64,000 nt of DNA from an uncultured Azospirillum sp. (GCF_946480385.1 NZ_CAMLJP010000003.1:58505-122504), one strand, 5' to 3'. Shown: positions 9,582 through 19,166, numbered from the stretch's first letter. Translations and numbers: made by a program. Notes: a model not told the origin generated them from the letters alone.

Positions 9582-10832
9582 TTACGCCTTCGCCTCGGCC
9601 GCCGCCAGCGACGGGGCGGGCTTCTCGGCGATCGGCCAGTGGACGATGGTCGCGAACATGGCCAGCGCCACGCCCAGCCACCAGACGACGTCGTAGGATC
9701 CCGTGCGCTCGTACAGCACGCCGCCGAGCCAGACGCCCAGGAAGCCGCCGACCTGATGGCTGAAGAAGGCGAAGCCGTAGAGCGTGCCCATGTAGCGGGT
9801 GCCGAACATCAGCGCGACGAGGCCGGAAGTCGGCGGCACGGTGGACAGCCACAGCAGGCCCATCACCGCGGCATAGGCGATGACGGTCACCGGCGAGATC
9901 GGCAGCAGGATGAAGATCGCGGTGGCGATGCCGCGTGAGAAATAGTTGCCGCACAGCAGATAGCGCTTGCTGACCTTGCCGGCCAGCACGCCCGAAGCGT
10001 AGGAGCCGACGACGTTGAACAGGCCGATCAGCGCCAGCGCCCAGGCCGCCAGCGTCGGGCTGATGCCGGCCTCGGTCAGGTAGGGCGGCAGGTGGGTGGT
10101 GATGAAAGCCAGCTGGAAGCCGCAGACGAAGAAGCCGGCGACCAGCAGCACATAGCTGCGGTGTTGGAAGGCCTGGCGCACGGCAGTGACGAATCCGACG
10201 TTGGCGCCGGTCACCGCATGTCCGCCACCAGCCGCTATGCCCTTCGGGCCGGGGAAGACGCCGGCCAGCAGCGGCACCGCGATCATCGAGGCCGCCAGCA
10301 GCAGCAGGGCGGTCTGCCAGCCGAAGCCGGCGATGAAGGCCTGCCCCATCGGCGCGAACAGGAACTGGCCCATCGACCCGGCGGCGGTGGCGATTCCAAC
10401 CGACCAGCTGCGCTGTTCCGGCGGCAGCAGCCGGGTGAAGCCTGCGATGATGATGCCGAAGGACGCACCGGACAGGCCGAGGCCGATCAGCACGCCGGCG
10501 GTCAGGTACAGTTCCACGCTGGTGGTGGCGTAAGGCATCAGCGCCAGACCGGCCGCATAGAGGATCCCGCCGCCGGCCAGCACCGGGGCCGGGCCGTAGC
10601 GGTCGGTCAGCGCCCCGGCGAAGGGGCCGCCGGCGCCCCACAGGATGTTCTGGATCGCCATCGCCAGCGCGAAGACGTCGCGGCCCCAGCCGCGGGTTTC
10701 CGAAAGCGGGCCGATGAACAGGCCCATGCTCGACCGCGGTCCAAAGGCCAGCATCGAGATCAGGCAACCGCAAACGACGACGAGTGCGGGCGTCCTCCAG
10801 GAGGGCGCCGGTGCGGGGGTGGCGGTGGTCAA
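9582..10832 (-). CDS. MFS transporter
   Basis: 416 residues with about twelve hydrophobic segments, as in the major facilitator superfamily. The loop 2-3 signature appears as GALTDRYGPAPVLAGGG. A short hydrophilic Ala/Pro-rich N-terminus precedes helix 1. The start is a TTG at 10832 with a well-spaced GGGAGGA ribosome site, which decides it. Substrate cannot be told; the oxalate/formate-antiporter and monocarboxylate-type subfamilies look closest by eye. The next gene upstream on the same strand is a LysR regulator, a common arrangement for control of an efflux or uptake pump. Confidence 0.88.
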   Translation of the reverse strand: MTTATPAPAPSWRTPALVVVCGCLISMLAFGPRSSMGLFIGPLSETRGWGRDVFALAMAIQNILWGAGGPFAGALTDRYGPAPVLAGGGILYAAGLALMPYATTSVELYLTAGVLIGLGLSGASFGIIIAGFTRLLPPEQRSWSVGIATAAGSMGQFLFAPMGQAFIAGFGWQTALLLLAASMIAVPLLAGVFPGPKGIAAGGGHAVTGANVGFVTAVRQAFQHRSYVLLVAGFFVCGFQLAFITTHLPPYLTEAGISPTLAAWALALIGLFNVVGSYASGVLAGKVSKRYLLCGNYFSRGIATAIFILLPISPVTVIAYAAVMGLLWLSTVPPTSGLVALMFGTRYMGTLYGFAFFSHQVGGFLGVWLGGVLYERTGSYDVVWWLGVALAMFATIVHWPIAEKPAPSLAAAEAKA

Positions 10833-10940
10833 GGCGTCCTCCCGGAAGGGGCCGGCATTGCGCGCCGGTGTTGTGGAACTGCTATGCCCCGACGATAGGC
10901 GGGCACCAACAGTTCGGCAAATTCATAATCGGCAACCGGG

Positions 10941-11879
10941 TCATTCCGCAGCGGAATGCAGGACGGGAGTTTGGGCGGTTCGGCGGTCGGGCCGATGACA
11001 CACCGACAACTCCTGCCGCAGCGACTCCTCCAGCCGGTCGAACACCGGCGCGATGCGTCCGGTCGTCCGCGCCTGGATCAGCCAGATTGTCACCGCCATC
11101 CGGAAATCGGGCAGGTCGAGCGGCCGGACGGCGACCGCACCGGGGATCGGCGCGATCAACCCCATCGGCGCCAGACCGAAGCCGACGCCGCGCGCCACCA
11201 GCGACACCAGCAGGCTCTGGTCATAGGCCTCCACCGTCACGTTGGGCTGCAGGCCGAGCGGCGCCAGCGCCTGATGGAGCGCCTCGCGATAGCGGCAGCC
11301 GTTCGGCTGCAACACCCAGCCCCGCCGGTTCATGGCCGCTAGATCGGCGGAACCGTCGCCGGGAGAAGCGATGATGCTGACCGGTTCGGTCCCGATCCGG
11401 CGGACCGGCAGATCGTCGGGCGGCGCCTGATCGTCGCACATCAGGACCAGCGCACCATCCAGGCTGCCGGCGCGGACCTGCTCGATCAGGGGGTTGCTCC
11501 AGTCGGCATGCAGCCGCAAGGTCAGGCCGGGGAAGCCGGCCCGCAACTCGTCCAGAGGCCGGCCGGCGGCCAGCGCGGTCAGCACATGCGCCGTCCCCAG
11601 CCGCAGCAACCCGCGCGGCTCGGCCGACCCGGCGAAGGCGTCGGCGAAGTCGCTCGTCGCCGCCAGGATGCGCCTTGCGTGGCCAAGCGCCAGTTCGCCG
11701 TCGCGGGTCAGGGCCAGCGGCTTGGTCTGCCGGTCGAACAGCACGACGCCCAGTTCCGCCTCCAGCCGCTGGATCAGCCGCGACACGGCCGACTGCGTCA
11801 GTCCTAGCCGGTTGCCGGCCTCCTGCACCGATTGCGCATCGGCCACGGCGATGAAGGTGCGGATCTCGTTGAGCTTCAT
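10941..11879 (-). CDS. LysR-family transcriptional regulator
   Basis: 312 residues. The N-terminal winged helix-turn-helix (1-60) is typical: MKLNEIRTFIAVADAQSV, then NRLGLTQSAVSRLIQRLE, then LGVVLFDRQTKPLALT. The C-terminal periplasmic-binding-protein-like effector domain covers about 90-295. It sits upstream of the MFS transporter on the same strand (108-bp gap) and is the likely regulator of that pair. The ligand is unknown. A NUDIX gene is divergent, starting 117 bp away. Confidence 0.92.
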   Translation of the reverse strand: MKLNEIRTFIAVADAQSVQEAGNRLGLTQSAVSRLIQRLEAELGVVLFDRQTKPLALTRDGELALGHARRILAATSDFADAFAGSAEPRGLLRLGTAHVLTALAAGRPLDELRAGFPGLTLRLHADWSNPLIEQVRAGSLDGALVLMCDDQAPPDDLPVRRIGTEPVSIIASPGDGSADLAAMNRRGWVLQPNGCRYREALHQALAPLGLQPNVTVEAYDQSLLVSLVARGVGFGLAPMGLIAPIPGAVAVRPLDLPDFRMAVTIWLIQARTTGRIAPVFDRLEESLRQELSVCHRPDRRTAQTPVLHSAAE

Positions 11880-11996
11880 GGCTGGCTGTCAGATTGGTGT
11901 GGTGGGCCGGCAGGACGCGGCGATGCGTCTTCGCGTCTGGCATCCCAGTGTCGGACCGCGCTACCCTCGGGTCAAGCCATCGATAGGGAGCCGTTC

Positions 11997-12461
11997 ATGT
12001 CCGCCACCCCGCCCGACCGTTCAAGCCGCGAATATCCCGACCGCCCCTGGGTCGGTGTCGGGGCCGTCGTCTGGCGCGGAGACAAGGTGCTGCTGATCCG
12101 ACGGGGCAAGGCGCCGCGGATGGGGCAGTGGAGCCTGCCGGGCGGGGCACAGTCGGTCGGCGAAACCGTCTTCGAGACCGCCGTGCGCGAGGTGCGCGAG
12201 GAAACCGGTCTGGAGGTGGTGCCAACCGGAATCGTCACCGTGGTCGACGCCATCACCCCCGATGCCGAGGGGCGCGTCCATTACCACTATACGCTGGTGG
12301 AAGTGGCGGCGGAGAGTGCGGAGGGCGACCCGATCTGTGCCGACGACGCGCTGGAGGCCTGCTGGGCCACCGCCGAGGAGGCGGGCGAACTGACGGAATG
12401 GGACGAGACCCGGCGGGTTATCCTGATGTCTGCGGCCCAGCGGCGGAGCCCAACCCCATAG
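11997..12461 (+). CDS. NUDIX hydrolase, ADP-ribose pyrophosphatase-like
   Basis: 154 residues. The NUDIX box is perfect at residues 50-72: Gly50, Glu56, then REVREETGL (64-72), the Mg-binding helix. The extended N-terminal strands (WVGVGAVVWRGDKVLLIRRGK) resemble the MutT/ADP-ribose pyrophosphatase branch that clears nucleoside diphosphate-linked compounds. The ATG at 11997 follows a GGGAG ribosome site. The last 44 bp overlap the 3' end of the convergent EAL gene, so each mRNA is antisense to the other there. Confidence 0.9.
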   Translation: MSATPPDRSSREYPDRPWVGVGAVVWRGDKVLLIRRGKAPRMGQWSLPGGAQSVGETVFETAVREVREETGLEVVPTGIVTVVDAITPDAEGRVHYHYTLVEVAAESAEGDPICADDALEACWATAEEAGELTEWDETRRVILMSAAQRRSPTP

Positions 12462-13296
12462 GCCGCAGGGTGCCGATGACACTCCGCTCGGCCAGGAACT
12501 CGCTCACCCCGTCGGCGCTCAGCGGGCGCGACAGCCAATAGCCTTGCAGGACGTCGCAGCGATAGGCCTGCAGGTAGAGCCGCTGTTCCGGCGTCTCCAC
12601 CCCTTCCGCCACCACGCCGAGGTCCAGTGCGTGGGCCAGCGCCACCACCGCCTGGACGATGGCGGCGGCGTCGCGGTCCTCCACCATCGCCTGGACGAAC
12701 TGCTTGTCGATCTTCAGCGCCTCCACCGGGACCCGGCGCAGGGTCGCCAGCGACGACCAGCCGGTGCCGAAATCGTCCAGCACCAGCCGGATCCCGGCGC
12801 CGCGCAGCTGCACCAGTGCCTCGCGTGCTTCGGCGCTCTGGCTGAACATGCTGGTTTCGGTCAGCTCCAGCTTCAGGTTGGCGGCCGGCAGGCCAGTCTC
12901 CGTCAGGATGCCGAGCACCTTCAGCACAAGCCCGGGATCGTCGAGCTGCCGCGCCGACAGGTTCACCGACACCGGAATGTCGGGGTAGCCGGCGCGCAGC
13001 CAGCCGGCGGCCACCCTGCAGGCCGTCCGCAGGGTCCATTCGCCCAGCAGATGGATCGCCTCCCCCTGTTCGGCCATCGGCACGAAGACGTCGGGCGGCA
13101 GCATGGTGCCGTCGGACAGGCGCCAGCGCGACAGAGCCTCGAAGCCGGTGAGGCGGTTGGTGACGACGTCCGCCTGCGGCTGAAAGACCAGGGAGAGTTC
13201 CTGGCGGTCGATGGCATCGCGCACCCGCTCGGCGAATCCGGCGTCGGATGCCCCCTGTGCATTGGGTCCGTTCGACGTCGCGTGCGTGTTCGCCAC
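12418..13296 (-). CDS. Stand-alone EAL-domain cyclic-di-GMP phosphodiesterase
   Basis: 292 residues that are almost only an EAL domain, with no GGDEF, REC or membrane segment. Catalytic signatures are intact: EAL at 53-55, NLSARQL (112-118), LTET (145-148), DDFGTG (174-179), LKID (194-197) and EGVET (231-235). It should linearise c-di-GMP in the cytoplasm. The 20-residue N-terminal tail is poorly ordered. The 3' end overlaps the convergent NUDIX gene by 44 bp. The diguanylate cyclase at 27.9 kb is a possible counterpart elsewhere in the window. Confidence 0.93.
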   Translation of the reverse strand: MANTHATSNGPNAQGASDAGFAERVRDAIDRQELSLVFQPQADVVTNRLTGFEALSRWRLSDGTMLPPDVFVPMAEQGEAIHLLGEWTLRTACRVAAGWLRAGYPDIPVSVNLSARQLDDPGLVLKVLGILTETGLPAANLKLELTETSMFSQSAEAREALVQLRGAGIRLVLDDFGTGWSSLATLRRVPVEALKIDKQFVQAMVEDRDAAAIVQAVVALAHALDLGVVAEGVETPEQRLYLQAYRCDVLQGYWLSRPLSADGVSEFLAERSVIGTLRPMGLGSAAGPQTSG

Positions 13297-13484
13297 CGTC
13301 CGCTCCCTCTCGACAACCGTTCCTTGGCACTCACTGCCATAACAACCACAGGAGCGGTTTGTTAACCATGTCGCGAAAGAGCTTGACGAATTTTATATGG
13401 TTACGAAAGTGTTAACGTGGCTGGACCGGTGACAAGAAAAGGTCGAAGCGGAAGCCGCGCCATCCCCCCATCGGGAGCGGACGG

Positions 13485-15155
13485 TCACGCCCGCGCTGCC
13501 CCTCGTTTGAGACGGCTGGGCAGAAGCTCCCCCGATTGATCGAGCACGGGATAGGCGGCGGCGACCAGATGGGCGTTGATCCGGCGCAGGTCGCGCAGGA
13601 TGTCCAGATGAAGGGCACTGGTCTCGACGCTTTCCTTGCGGCCGGCGCGCAGGCGGGCGAAATGCGCCTCGGTGGCGCTGGTCTCCAGATCGCGGATCAC
13701 CTCCTTCTCGTGGATCAGTGCGCGGGCGGACCGGACATCGCCCGACACGAAGACGGCGGCGGCCAGACGCTGGGTCTCGCTCAGCCGCTCCAGCATGCCG
13801 GCGATCTCGGCCGCCCCCTCGGTGGAGAAATGCAGCCTGCGCCGGATCTTCTTGGAGGCCGCCTCCATCAGATTGCGGTCGACGATGTCGCCGACATGCT
13901 CAAGGTTGATGGTGAAGGTCAGTACGTCCGACACCCGGCGGGCGTCGCGTTCATCCAGATCCTCGACATTGATCTGGGTGAGATAGCGCTTGATGGCGTC
14001 GTGCAACCGGTCCAGCACATCGTCCATCCGCCGGATCTCCTGCACCCGCTTGCGGTCATCGGTCTGGATCACGTCCAGCGCGCCGCGCAGCATGCTGTCC
14101 ACCGTGTCGGCCATGCGCAACGCCTCCCGCGATGCGTTGGCGATGGCGAGATGGGGGACGCGGAGCGCGCTGCGGTCGAGATAGAGCGGCATCGCCGGGT
14201 CGGCGACCGCAACCCGTTCCGGGAACATCCGGGTCAGGGCCCGCGCGAACCAGGGAAGCGGGCCGATGAACAGCCCGGCCATCGCCAGGTTGAAAGCGAG
14301 GTGGAAGTTGGCGGCCAACCGCGTGGCATCCGGCGACACCGCCTGCAGGCCGGCGGTGATCGGTCCCAGCAGGGGCACGACGATGAGGCAGCCGACGAGC
14401 CGGTTGATGAGATTGCCCACCGGCAGCCGCCTTGCCGCCGGGTTGCGGCCGTCGCCGCCCGGCCCCTCCACCACCGGATTGACGGCGCTGCCCAGATTGG
14501 CGCCGGCGACCATGGCGACCGCGGCCTCCGGACCGATCACCCCGCCGCCGGCCAACGAGGCGATCAGCAGGATGGCGGCGACGCTGGAATGGGCGGCCCA
14601 GGACAGCAGTGCCGCCAGCATCACCGCGACCACCGGGTCGGCCGTCAGCATCGCCAGCATCCGCTGCAGCAACGGTGCGTTCTCCGCCGGGGCGATGGTT
14701 GCCAGCAGCAAATGCAGCGACAGCAGCATCAGGCCCAGTCCGATGGCGACCCGGCCCAGATCGCGGCTGCGCGTGCGGGCTCCGCGGCGAAAGGCGATGA
14801 AGCCACCCAGCAGCAGGACCGGCGCCACATGGGCGATGTCGAAGGCGAGTACCTGTACGATCAGGGTGGAGCCGACATTTGCCCCCAGCATCACCGCCAG
14901 CGCCGGCATCAGCGACACCAGCCCGGTGGCGGTGAAGCCGGTCGCCATCAGACCGGTGGCGGTGCTGCTCTGCAGCAGCATGGTGATGCCCATGCCGGAC
15001 AGGAAGGCGGTCCAGCGGTTGCGCAGCCCGGCCCCCAGGATGCGGCGCAGGTCGCCGCCCAGCGCGCGGGTCAGCCCGCTCTGCACCATGTGCAGCCCCC
15101 ACAGGAGCAGCACGACATTCCCGGCCAGTTCCAGCAGCACCCGCGTCGCCTGCAT
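13485..15155 (-). CDS. Na/Pi cotransporter family protein with PhoU-like tail
   Basis: 556 residues. The N-terminal half (about 1-310) holds eight or so membrane segments and the two inverted NptA-type repeats, the first with LLQSSTATGL and the second with AAHSSVAAILL. The C-terminal part (about 340-540) is helical and PhoU-like (LDRLHDAIKRYLTQ, then INLEHVGDIVDRNLMEAA). It would import phosphate with sodium across the inner membrane. The start at 15155 (MQATRVLLE) is preferred over the frame's first start 14 codons upstream. A 328-residue spacing from the EAL gene start region and lack of overlap suggest an independent transcript. Confidence 0.9.
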   Translation of the reverse strand: MQATRVLLELAGNVVLLLWGLHMVQSGLTRALGGDLRRILGAGLRNRWTAFLSGMGITMLLQSSTATGLMATGFTATGLVSLMPALAVMLGANVGSTLIVQVLAFDIAHVAPVLLLGGFIAFRRGARTRSRDLGRVAIGLGLMLLSLHLLLATIAPAENAPLLQRMLAMLTADPVVAVMLAALLSWAAHSSVAAILLIASLAGGGVIGPEAAVAMVAGANLGSAVNPVVEGPGGDGRNPAARRLPVGNLINRLVGCLIVVPLLGPITAGLQAVSPDATRLAANFHLAFNLAMAGLFIGPLPWFARALTRMFPERVAVADPAMPLYLDRSALRVPHLAIANASREALRMADTVDSMLRGALDVIQTDDRKRVQEIRRMDDVLDRLHDAIKRYLTQINVEDLDERDARRVSDVLTFTINLEHVGDIVDRNLMEAASKKIRRRLHFSTEGAAEIAGMLERLSETQRLAAAVFVSGDVRSARALIHEKEVIRDLETSATEAHFARLRAGRKESVETSALHLDILRDLRRINAHLVAAAYPVLDQSGELLPSRLKRGAARA

Positions 15156-15267
15156 CGCACCCCCTCTTGTCGGATGGGGGGTGCGATCAGGACACACCCC
15201 TAACTGAAGGGTGGGGAGCGCTGATTGTTACGACAATATGACAGTTGGGTGACGGCGGAGGTGGAAA

Positions 15268-15291
15268 GGGGGCGGTGATGCCACCGCCCCC
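15268..15291 (-). terminator. Rho-independent terminator of ychF
   Basis: A perfect 10-bp stem (15268-15277 with 15282-15291, loop ATGC) lies 18 bp past the ychF stop. On the minus strand it is followed by TTT. Confidence 0.75.
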
Positions 15292-15308
15292 TCAAAAACT
15301 CCGTCTAA

Positions 15309-16409
15309 TCAGACGTTGAAGCGGAAGTGGAAGATGTCGCCATCCTGGACGACGTATTCCTTGCCTTCCTGGCGCATCTTGCCGGCGTCCTTCGCCCCCT
15401 GCTCGCCACCCAGCGTGACGAAACTGTTGTAGTCGATGGTCTCGGCGCGGATGAAGCCGCGCTCGAAGTCGGTGTGGATGACGCCGGCGGCTTCAGGAGC
15501 CTTGGCGTTGCGGCGCACGGTCCAGGCGCGCGTCTCCTTCGGGCCGACGGTGAAGAAGGTGATCAGGTCCAGCAGCTTGAAGCCGGCGCGGATCAGCTTG
15601 TTCAGGCCGGTTTCCTCCAGCCCCATCGATTCCAGGAATTCGGCTTTCTCGGCCGGGTCGGAGAGCTGGGCGACCTCGGACTCGATGGCGGCGGAGATCA
15701 CGACGACCTCGGCATTCTCGGCCTTGGCCTTTTCCGCGACCTTGGCGGAGAAGGCGTTGCCGGTCGCGGCCGACGCCTCTTCCACGTTGCAGACATAGAG
15801 CACCGGCTTGTCGGTCAGCAGCATGAACTGCTTGAACACCGGCCGCTCGTCGTCCGAAAGCTCGACCACGCGGGCCGGCTTGCCGTCCTGCAGCACCTTC
15901 AGGGCGCGCTCCATCAGGTCGGCCTTGATCTTGCTGTCCTTGTCGCCGCCCTTGGCCTTCTTCTGCAGGCTGGTCAGCTGGCGTTCCAGGCTTTCCATGT
16001 CGGCGAGCATCAGCTCGGTCTCGACCACCTCGGCATCGCGCAGCGGATCGACGTTGCCCTCGACATGGGTGATGTCGTCGTCCTCGAAGCAGCGCAGCAC
16101 ATGGACGATGGCGTCCACCTCGCGGATGTTGGCGAGGAACTGGTTGCCCAGCCCTTCACCCTTCGACGCGCCGCGGATCAGGCCGGCGATGTCCACGAAC
16201 TCCAGTTGGGTCGGGATGACCTTCTGCGACTTGGCGATTTCCGCCAGCTTGTCCTGCCGCGGGTCGGGCACGCCGACGCGGCCGACGTTCGGCTCCTTGG
16301 TGCAGAAGGGGAAATTCGCCGCCTCCGCCGCCTGGGTGGCGGTCAGCGCGTTGAAAAGAGTCGACTTGCCGACGTTCGGCAGGCCGACGATGCCGCAATT
16401 GAAGCCCAT
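15309..16409 (-). CDS. ychF: Redox-regulated ATPase YchF (Obg/OLA1 family)
   Basis: 366 residues starting MGFNCGIVGLPNVGKST at 16409. The G1 loop is GLPNVGKST (8-16), and the switch region has DIAGLIRGASKGEGLGNQFL. The base-specificity motif is CNVEE (NxxE) rather than NKxD, the family hallmark that turns this GTPase fold into an ATPase. A C-terminal TGS domain covers about 280-364. The protein binds ribosomes and is linked to oxidative stress. It is co-directional with pth downstream of rplY, the common rplY-pth-ychF order, so co-transcription is likely. Confidence 0.96.
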   Translation of the reverse strand: MGFNCGIVGLPNVGKSTLFNALTATQAAEAANFPFCTKEPNVGRVGVPDPRQDKLAEIAKSQKVIPTQLEFVDIAGLIRGASKGEGLGNQFLANIREVDAIVHVLRCFEDDDITHVEGNVDPLRDAEVVETELMLADMESLERQLTSLQKKAKGGDKDSKIKADLMERALKVLQDGKPARVVELSDDERPVFKQFMLLTDKPVLYVCNVEEASAATGNAFSAKVAEKAKAENAEVVVISAAIESEVAQLSDPAEKAEFLESMGLEETGLNKLIRAGFKLLDLITFFTVGPKETRAWTVRRNAKAPEAAGVIHTDFERGFIRAETIDYNSFVTLGGEQGAKDAGKMRQEGKEYVVQDGDIFHFRFNV

Positions 16410-16512
16410 GGGTGGGTGCTCGCCGTCGGAAATGCTGGAATTGAGGCGCTTTATCCTACGAAGGGGGACAAAGCGCAAACGCGAAGTGGGGGAAGGACTG
16501 GCAGGCCGCGGC

Positions 16513-17085
16513 TTATCGCGCCTGCGTCGCCACCGTCACCTTGTTCATGAACAGCTCCGGCTGGCCTTCCACGATCAGCGGCAGGTTGTCGGAGACGGCG
16601 TCGAGCAGCGGGTCGATCCAGCTCTGGTCGGCCTTGGCGAAGTCGTGCAGGACATAGCCGCTGACCAGATCCTTGTTGCCGGGATGGCCGATGCCGAGGC
16701 GGATGCGCCAGTATTCCTTGCCGATATGCGCGTCGATGGAGCGCAGGCCGTTGTGCCCGCCATGGCCGCCGCCCTTCTTCACCCGGATCTTACCGGGGGG
16801 CAGGTCCAGCTCGTCATGGATGACGACGACGTTCTCGGGCTTCAGCTTGTAGAATTGCAGGGCCGCCACCACCGATTGGCCGGACAGGTTCATGAAGGTG
16901 GCGGGCTCCAGTGCCAGAACCTTGTCGCCGGCGACGGTGCCCTCGGCGGTCTGGCCCTGGAAACGCTTCTTCCACGGGGTGAAGCGATGGCGCTGGGCGA
17001 TGGTCTCCACCGCCATGAAGCCGATGTTGTGGCGGTTGCGGGCATACTCGTTGCCGGGGTTGCCCAGTCCGACCAGAAGCAGCAT
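16513..17085 (-). CDS. pth: Peptidyl-tRNA hydrolase
   Basis: 190 residues, start at 17085 ([20 protein letters not shown]). Recycles peptidyl-tRNAs that fall off ribosomes. The catalytic His is in RHNIGF, with partner residues in FMNLSGQSV and [11 protein letters not shown]. Length matches E. coli Pth (194). The frame opens 11 codons earlier, but the conserved N-terminus fixes the start. It lies between rplY and ychF on the same strand, a translation-factor cluster. Confidence 0.96.
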   Translation of the reverse strand: MLLLVGLGNPGNEYARNRHNIGFMAVETIAQRHRFTPWKKRFQGQTAEGTVAGDKVLALEPATFMNLSGQSVVAALQFYKLKPENVVVIHDELDLPPGKIRVKKGGGHGGHNGLRSIDAHIGKEYWRIRLGIGHPGNKDLVSGYVLHDFAKADQSWIDPLLDAVSDNLPLIVEGQPELFMNKVTVATQAR

Positions 17086-17126
17086 GTCCCTCACCTCTCC
17101 GGAAACCATACCCCACAAAACGAAGC

Positions 17127-17144
17127 GGGGGGCCGAAGCCCCCC
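17127..17144 (-). terminator. Rho-independent terminator of rplY
   Basis: A perfect 7-bp G/C stem (17127-17133 with 17138-17144) with a loop reading TTCG on the minus strand is followed there by GCTTCGTTTT. It sits 35 bp past rplY, between rplY and pth, so read-through into pth is at most partial. Confidence 0.7.
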
Positions 17145-17178
17145 ACCGTAACCATCTTCGAAGGTCGAACGCTCCTTA

Positions 17179-17775
17179 TCAGGAAGCGGCGGCCTCTTCC
17201 GACTTCAGGCCCGACGGCGCAACGATGGTCGCGATCGTGAAATCGCGGTCGGTGATCGTCGAGGTCACACCTTCTGGCAGCTTGACCGAGGAGATGTGGA
17301 TCGAATCGCCAACGTCGAAGCCTTCGCACGAGATGGTGATGTGCTCCGGGATGCTGTCGGCCGGGCAGGTCAGCTCCAGCTCGTGGCGGACGATGTTCAG
17401 CACGCCGCCGCGCTTCAGGCCGACCGACTTGTCCTGGTCGACGAACTCGACCGGAACCTGCACGTTGGTGCGGGTGTCGGCCGAAACGCGCAGGAAGTCG
17501 ACATGCAGCGGGACGTCGGTCACCGGGTGGAACTGCACGTCGCGCGGCAGGACGCGATGGGCGGTGCCGTCGACGGTGACGTCGAACAGGTGCGTGAAGA
17601 AGCCCGGCTGATGCAGGACGCGGGTGAACTCGAACTTCTCGAGCGAAATGGTTACGGGAGCCTGCTTGCCACCGTAGATGACGGCCGGGATACGGCCGTC
17701 ACGGCGGGTCTGGCGGGCGGTCCCCTTGCCGGCCCGTTCGCGCGTCTCAGCGCCGAGCGGAATGATCTTGGTCAT
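17179..17775 (-). CDS. rplY: 50S ribosomal protein L25/general stress protein Ctc
   Basis: 198 residues, the long two-domain CTC form. The N-terminal L25 domain binds 5S rRNA (about 1-95: RRDGRIPAVIYGG, then DVQFHPVTDVPLHVDFLRV). The C-terminal beta domain (about 100-190) is found in CTC/TL5 proteins. The ATG at 17775 begins MTKIIPLGAETRERAGKG. It heads the rplY-pth-ychF cluster. Confidence 0.96.
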   Translation of the reverse strand: MTKIIPLGAETRERAGKGTARQTRRDGRIPAVIYGGKQAPVTISLEKFEFTRVLHQPGFFTHLFDVTVDGTAHRVLPRDVQFHPVTDVPLHVDFLRVSADTRTNVQVPVEFVDQDKSVGLKRGGVLNIVRHELELTCPADSIPEHITISCEGFDVGDSIHISSVKLPEGVTSTITDRDFTIATIVAPSGLKSEEAAAS

Positions 17776-18042
17776 GACGATGCTCCAAAACGAAAAGGGC
17801 GCCGGCCTCCAGGGGTGCCGACGCGTGCGCGGCGTGCTTACGGCAAACCGGCGGGCGCGTCAAGGGAAAGGGGTGAACTCGCGGGGCGACCGCCGCCGGG
17901 GCTACCGCGCCGGTCAAGCTGCATGAGCCGGCAAATTGGGCCTCACCAACGGTGGACGCGCGGCACTTGCGGTGTCATAGTGCGGCCCGCATTCGACCAG
18001 CCCCGTGTCCGCGGGGCCAGACTCCGGAATTCGTGAGCGACG

Positions 18043-18435
18043 ATGAGCGAGCCGATCTCCCTGTTCACCAAACTGGCGAACATCCACATCCGTTACGTCA
18101 CGTGGCGTCGGGGCGCCAAGGTCGGCAGCGACCGCTTCGGCAACGTCTATTACCGCAACAAGGACACCCAGCCCGGCACGCGCGAGCGCCGCTGGGTCCT
18201 GTATGCCGGTGAGCCCGACGCCTCCAAGATCCCGCCGGAATGGCACGCGTGGCTGCACCACACCACCAAGGAGCCGCTGCCCGAGGGGTCGAGCGCGTTC
18301 CACAAGCCGTGGCAAAAGGAACATCTGCCCAACATGTCGGGCTCGGTCCAGGCCTACCGTCCGCCCGGCCATGTGCTGGCCGGCGGGCAGCGCGTGCCGG
18401 CCACCGGCGATTACGAGCCCTGGACGCCGAGCTGA
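18043..18435 (+). CDS. NDUFA12-type NADH:ubiquinone oxidoreductase accessory subunit
   Basis: 130 residues with the family pattern RGAKVGSDRFGNVYYRNK, then RRWVLYAG, SKIPPEWHAWLHHT and WQKEHLPNMSGS. The homologue is a matrix-arm accessory subunit of complex I in mitochondria and alphaproteobacteria, where it joins the peripheral arm on the cytoplasmic side. It is encoded alone, away from the nuo operon, as usual in this class. A terminator follows at once. Confidence 0.94.
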   Translation: MSEPISLFTKLANIHIRYVTWRRGAKVGSDRFGNVYYRNKDTQPGTRERRWVLYAGEPDASKIPPEWHAWLHHTTKEPLPEGSSAFHKPWQKEHLPNMSGSVQAYRPPGHVLAGGQRVPATGDYEPWTPS

Positions 18436-18468
18436 TCCCTGCCGGGACTGACCATCACGTCGGAACGG

Positions 18469-18497
18469 AAAGCCCGGCCCCTTTCGGGCCGGGTTTC
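18469..18497 (+). terminator. Rho-independent terminator after NDUFA12
   Basis: A perfect 8-bp stem (18473-18480 with 18486-18493, loop CTTTC) flanked by AA and TTT lies about 35 bp past the stop. It separates the NDUFA12 gene from mlaD. Confidence 0.7.
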
Positions 18498-18526
18498 GAT
18501 TCGGGAACTCGCAGCAGGATAGCTCT

Positions 18527-19063
18527 ATGCGCCGGAATGTGATCGAAACCGTGCTTGGCGGCGTCGTGCTCGCCGTGGCCGCCGTGTTCCTTGCCTTCGC
18601 CTACAAAAGCGCGGACCTGCGCAAGGTGCAGGGCTATGACATCACCGCCAACTTCAACAGCATCACCGGCCTGCAGAGCGGTGCCGACGTGCGCATCAGC
18701 GGCGTGAAGGTCGGCACGGTCACCGGACTGACGCTCGACCCCACCACCTACCAGGCGGTCGTCCATCTGTCGGTCGACAATTCGGTGAAGCTGCCCAAGG
18801 ACACCGCGGCGGTCATCGCATCGGAAAGCCTGCTGGGCGGCAAGTTCCTGTCGCTGGAACCGGGCGGCGATCCCGACATGATCAAGCCGGACGGCAAGAT
18901 CGAGTTCACGCAGAGCACCCCGGGCCTGGAACAGCTGCTTGGTCAGGTCATCTTCTCGCTGCAGAGCATGAGCAAGTCCGGCGACCAGGCGAATGGCCAG
19001 TCTTCCGGCAGCCAGCAGGGTCAGGCGCCCGGCCAGGCGCCGGCCCAGCCGCCGAAGCTGTAA
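18527..19063 (+). CDS. mlaD: Outer-membrane lipid asymmetry substrate-binding protein MlaD
   Basis: 178 residues. An N-terminal transmembrane helix (about 6-26: VIETVLGGVVLAVAAVFLAF) anchors the protein in the inner membrane. One MCE domain follows in the periplasm (about 36-115: YDITANFNSITGLQSGADV, then SGVKVGTVTGLTLDP). The Gln/Gly/Pro-rich tail (from about 150) is disordered. It forms the hexameric ring that passes phospholipid in the Mla pathway. No mlaE, mlaF or mlaC is adjacent, so the partners are elsewhere. Confidence 0.93.
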   Translation: MRRNVIETVLGGVVLAVAAVFLAFAYKSADLRKVQGYDITANFNSITGLQSGADVRISGVKVGTVTGLTLDPTTYQAVVHLSVDNSVKLPKDTAAVIASESLLGGKFLSLEPGGDPDMIKPDGKIEFTQSTPGLEQLLGQVIFSLQSMSKSGDQANGQSSGSQQGQAPGQAPAQPPKL

Positions 19064-19166
19064 GCACTCGAACCCTGGGCGTGGCTGGAACCGACGGTCA
19101 CGCTCAAGCGTTCCTCCTGCAATCCGGACGGCGATGCCGCCGGATCACGAGGCAGGAGGAAATGCG

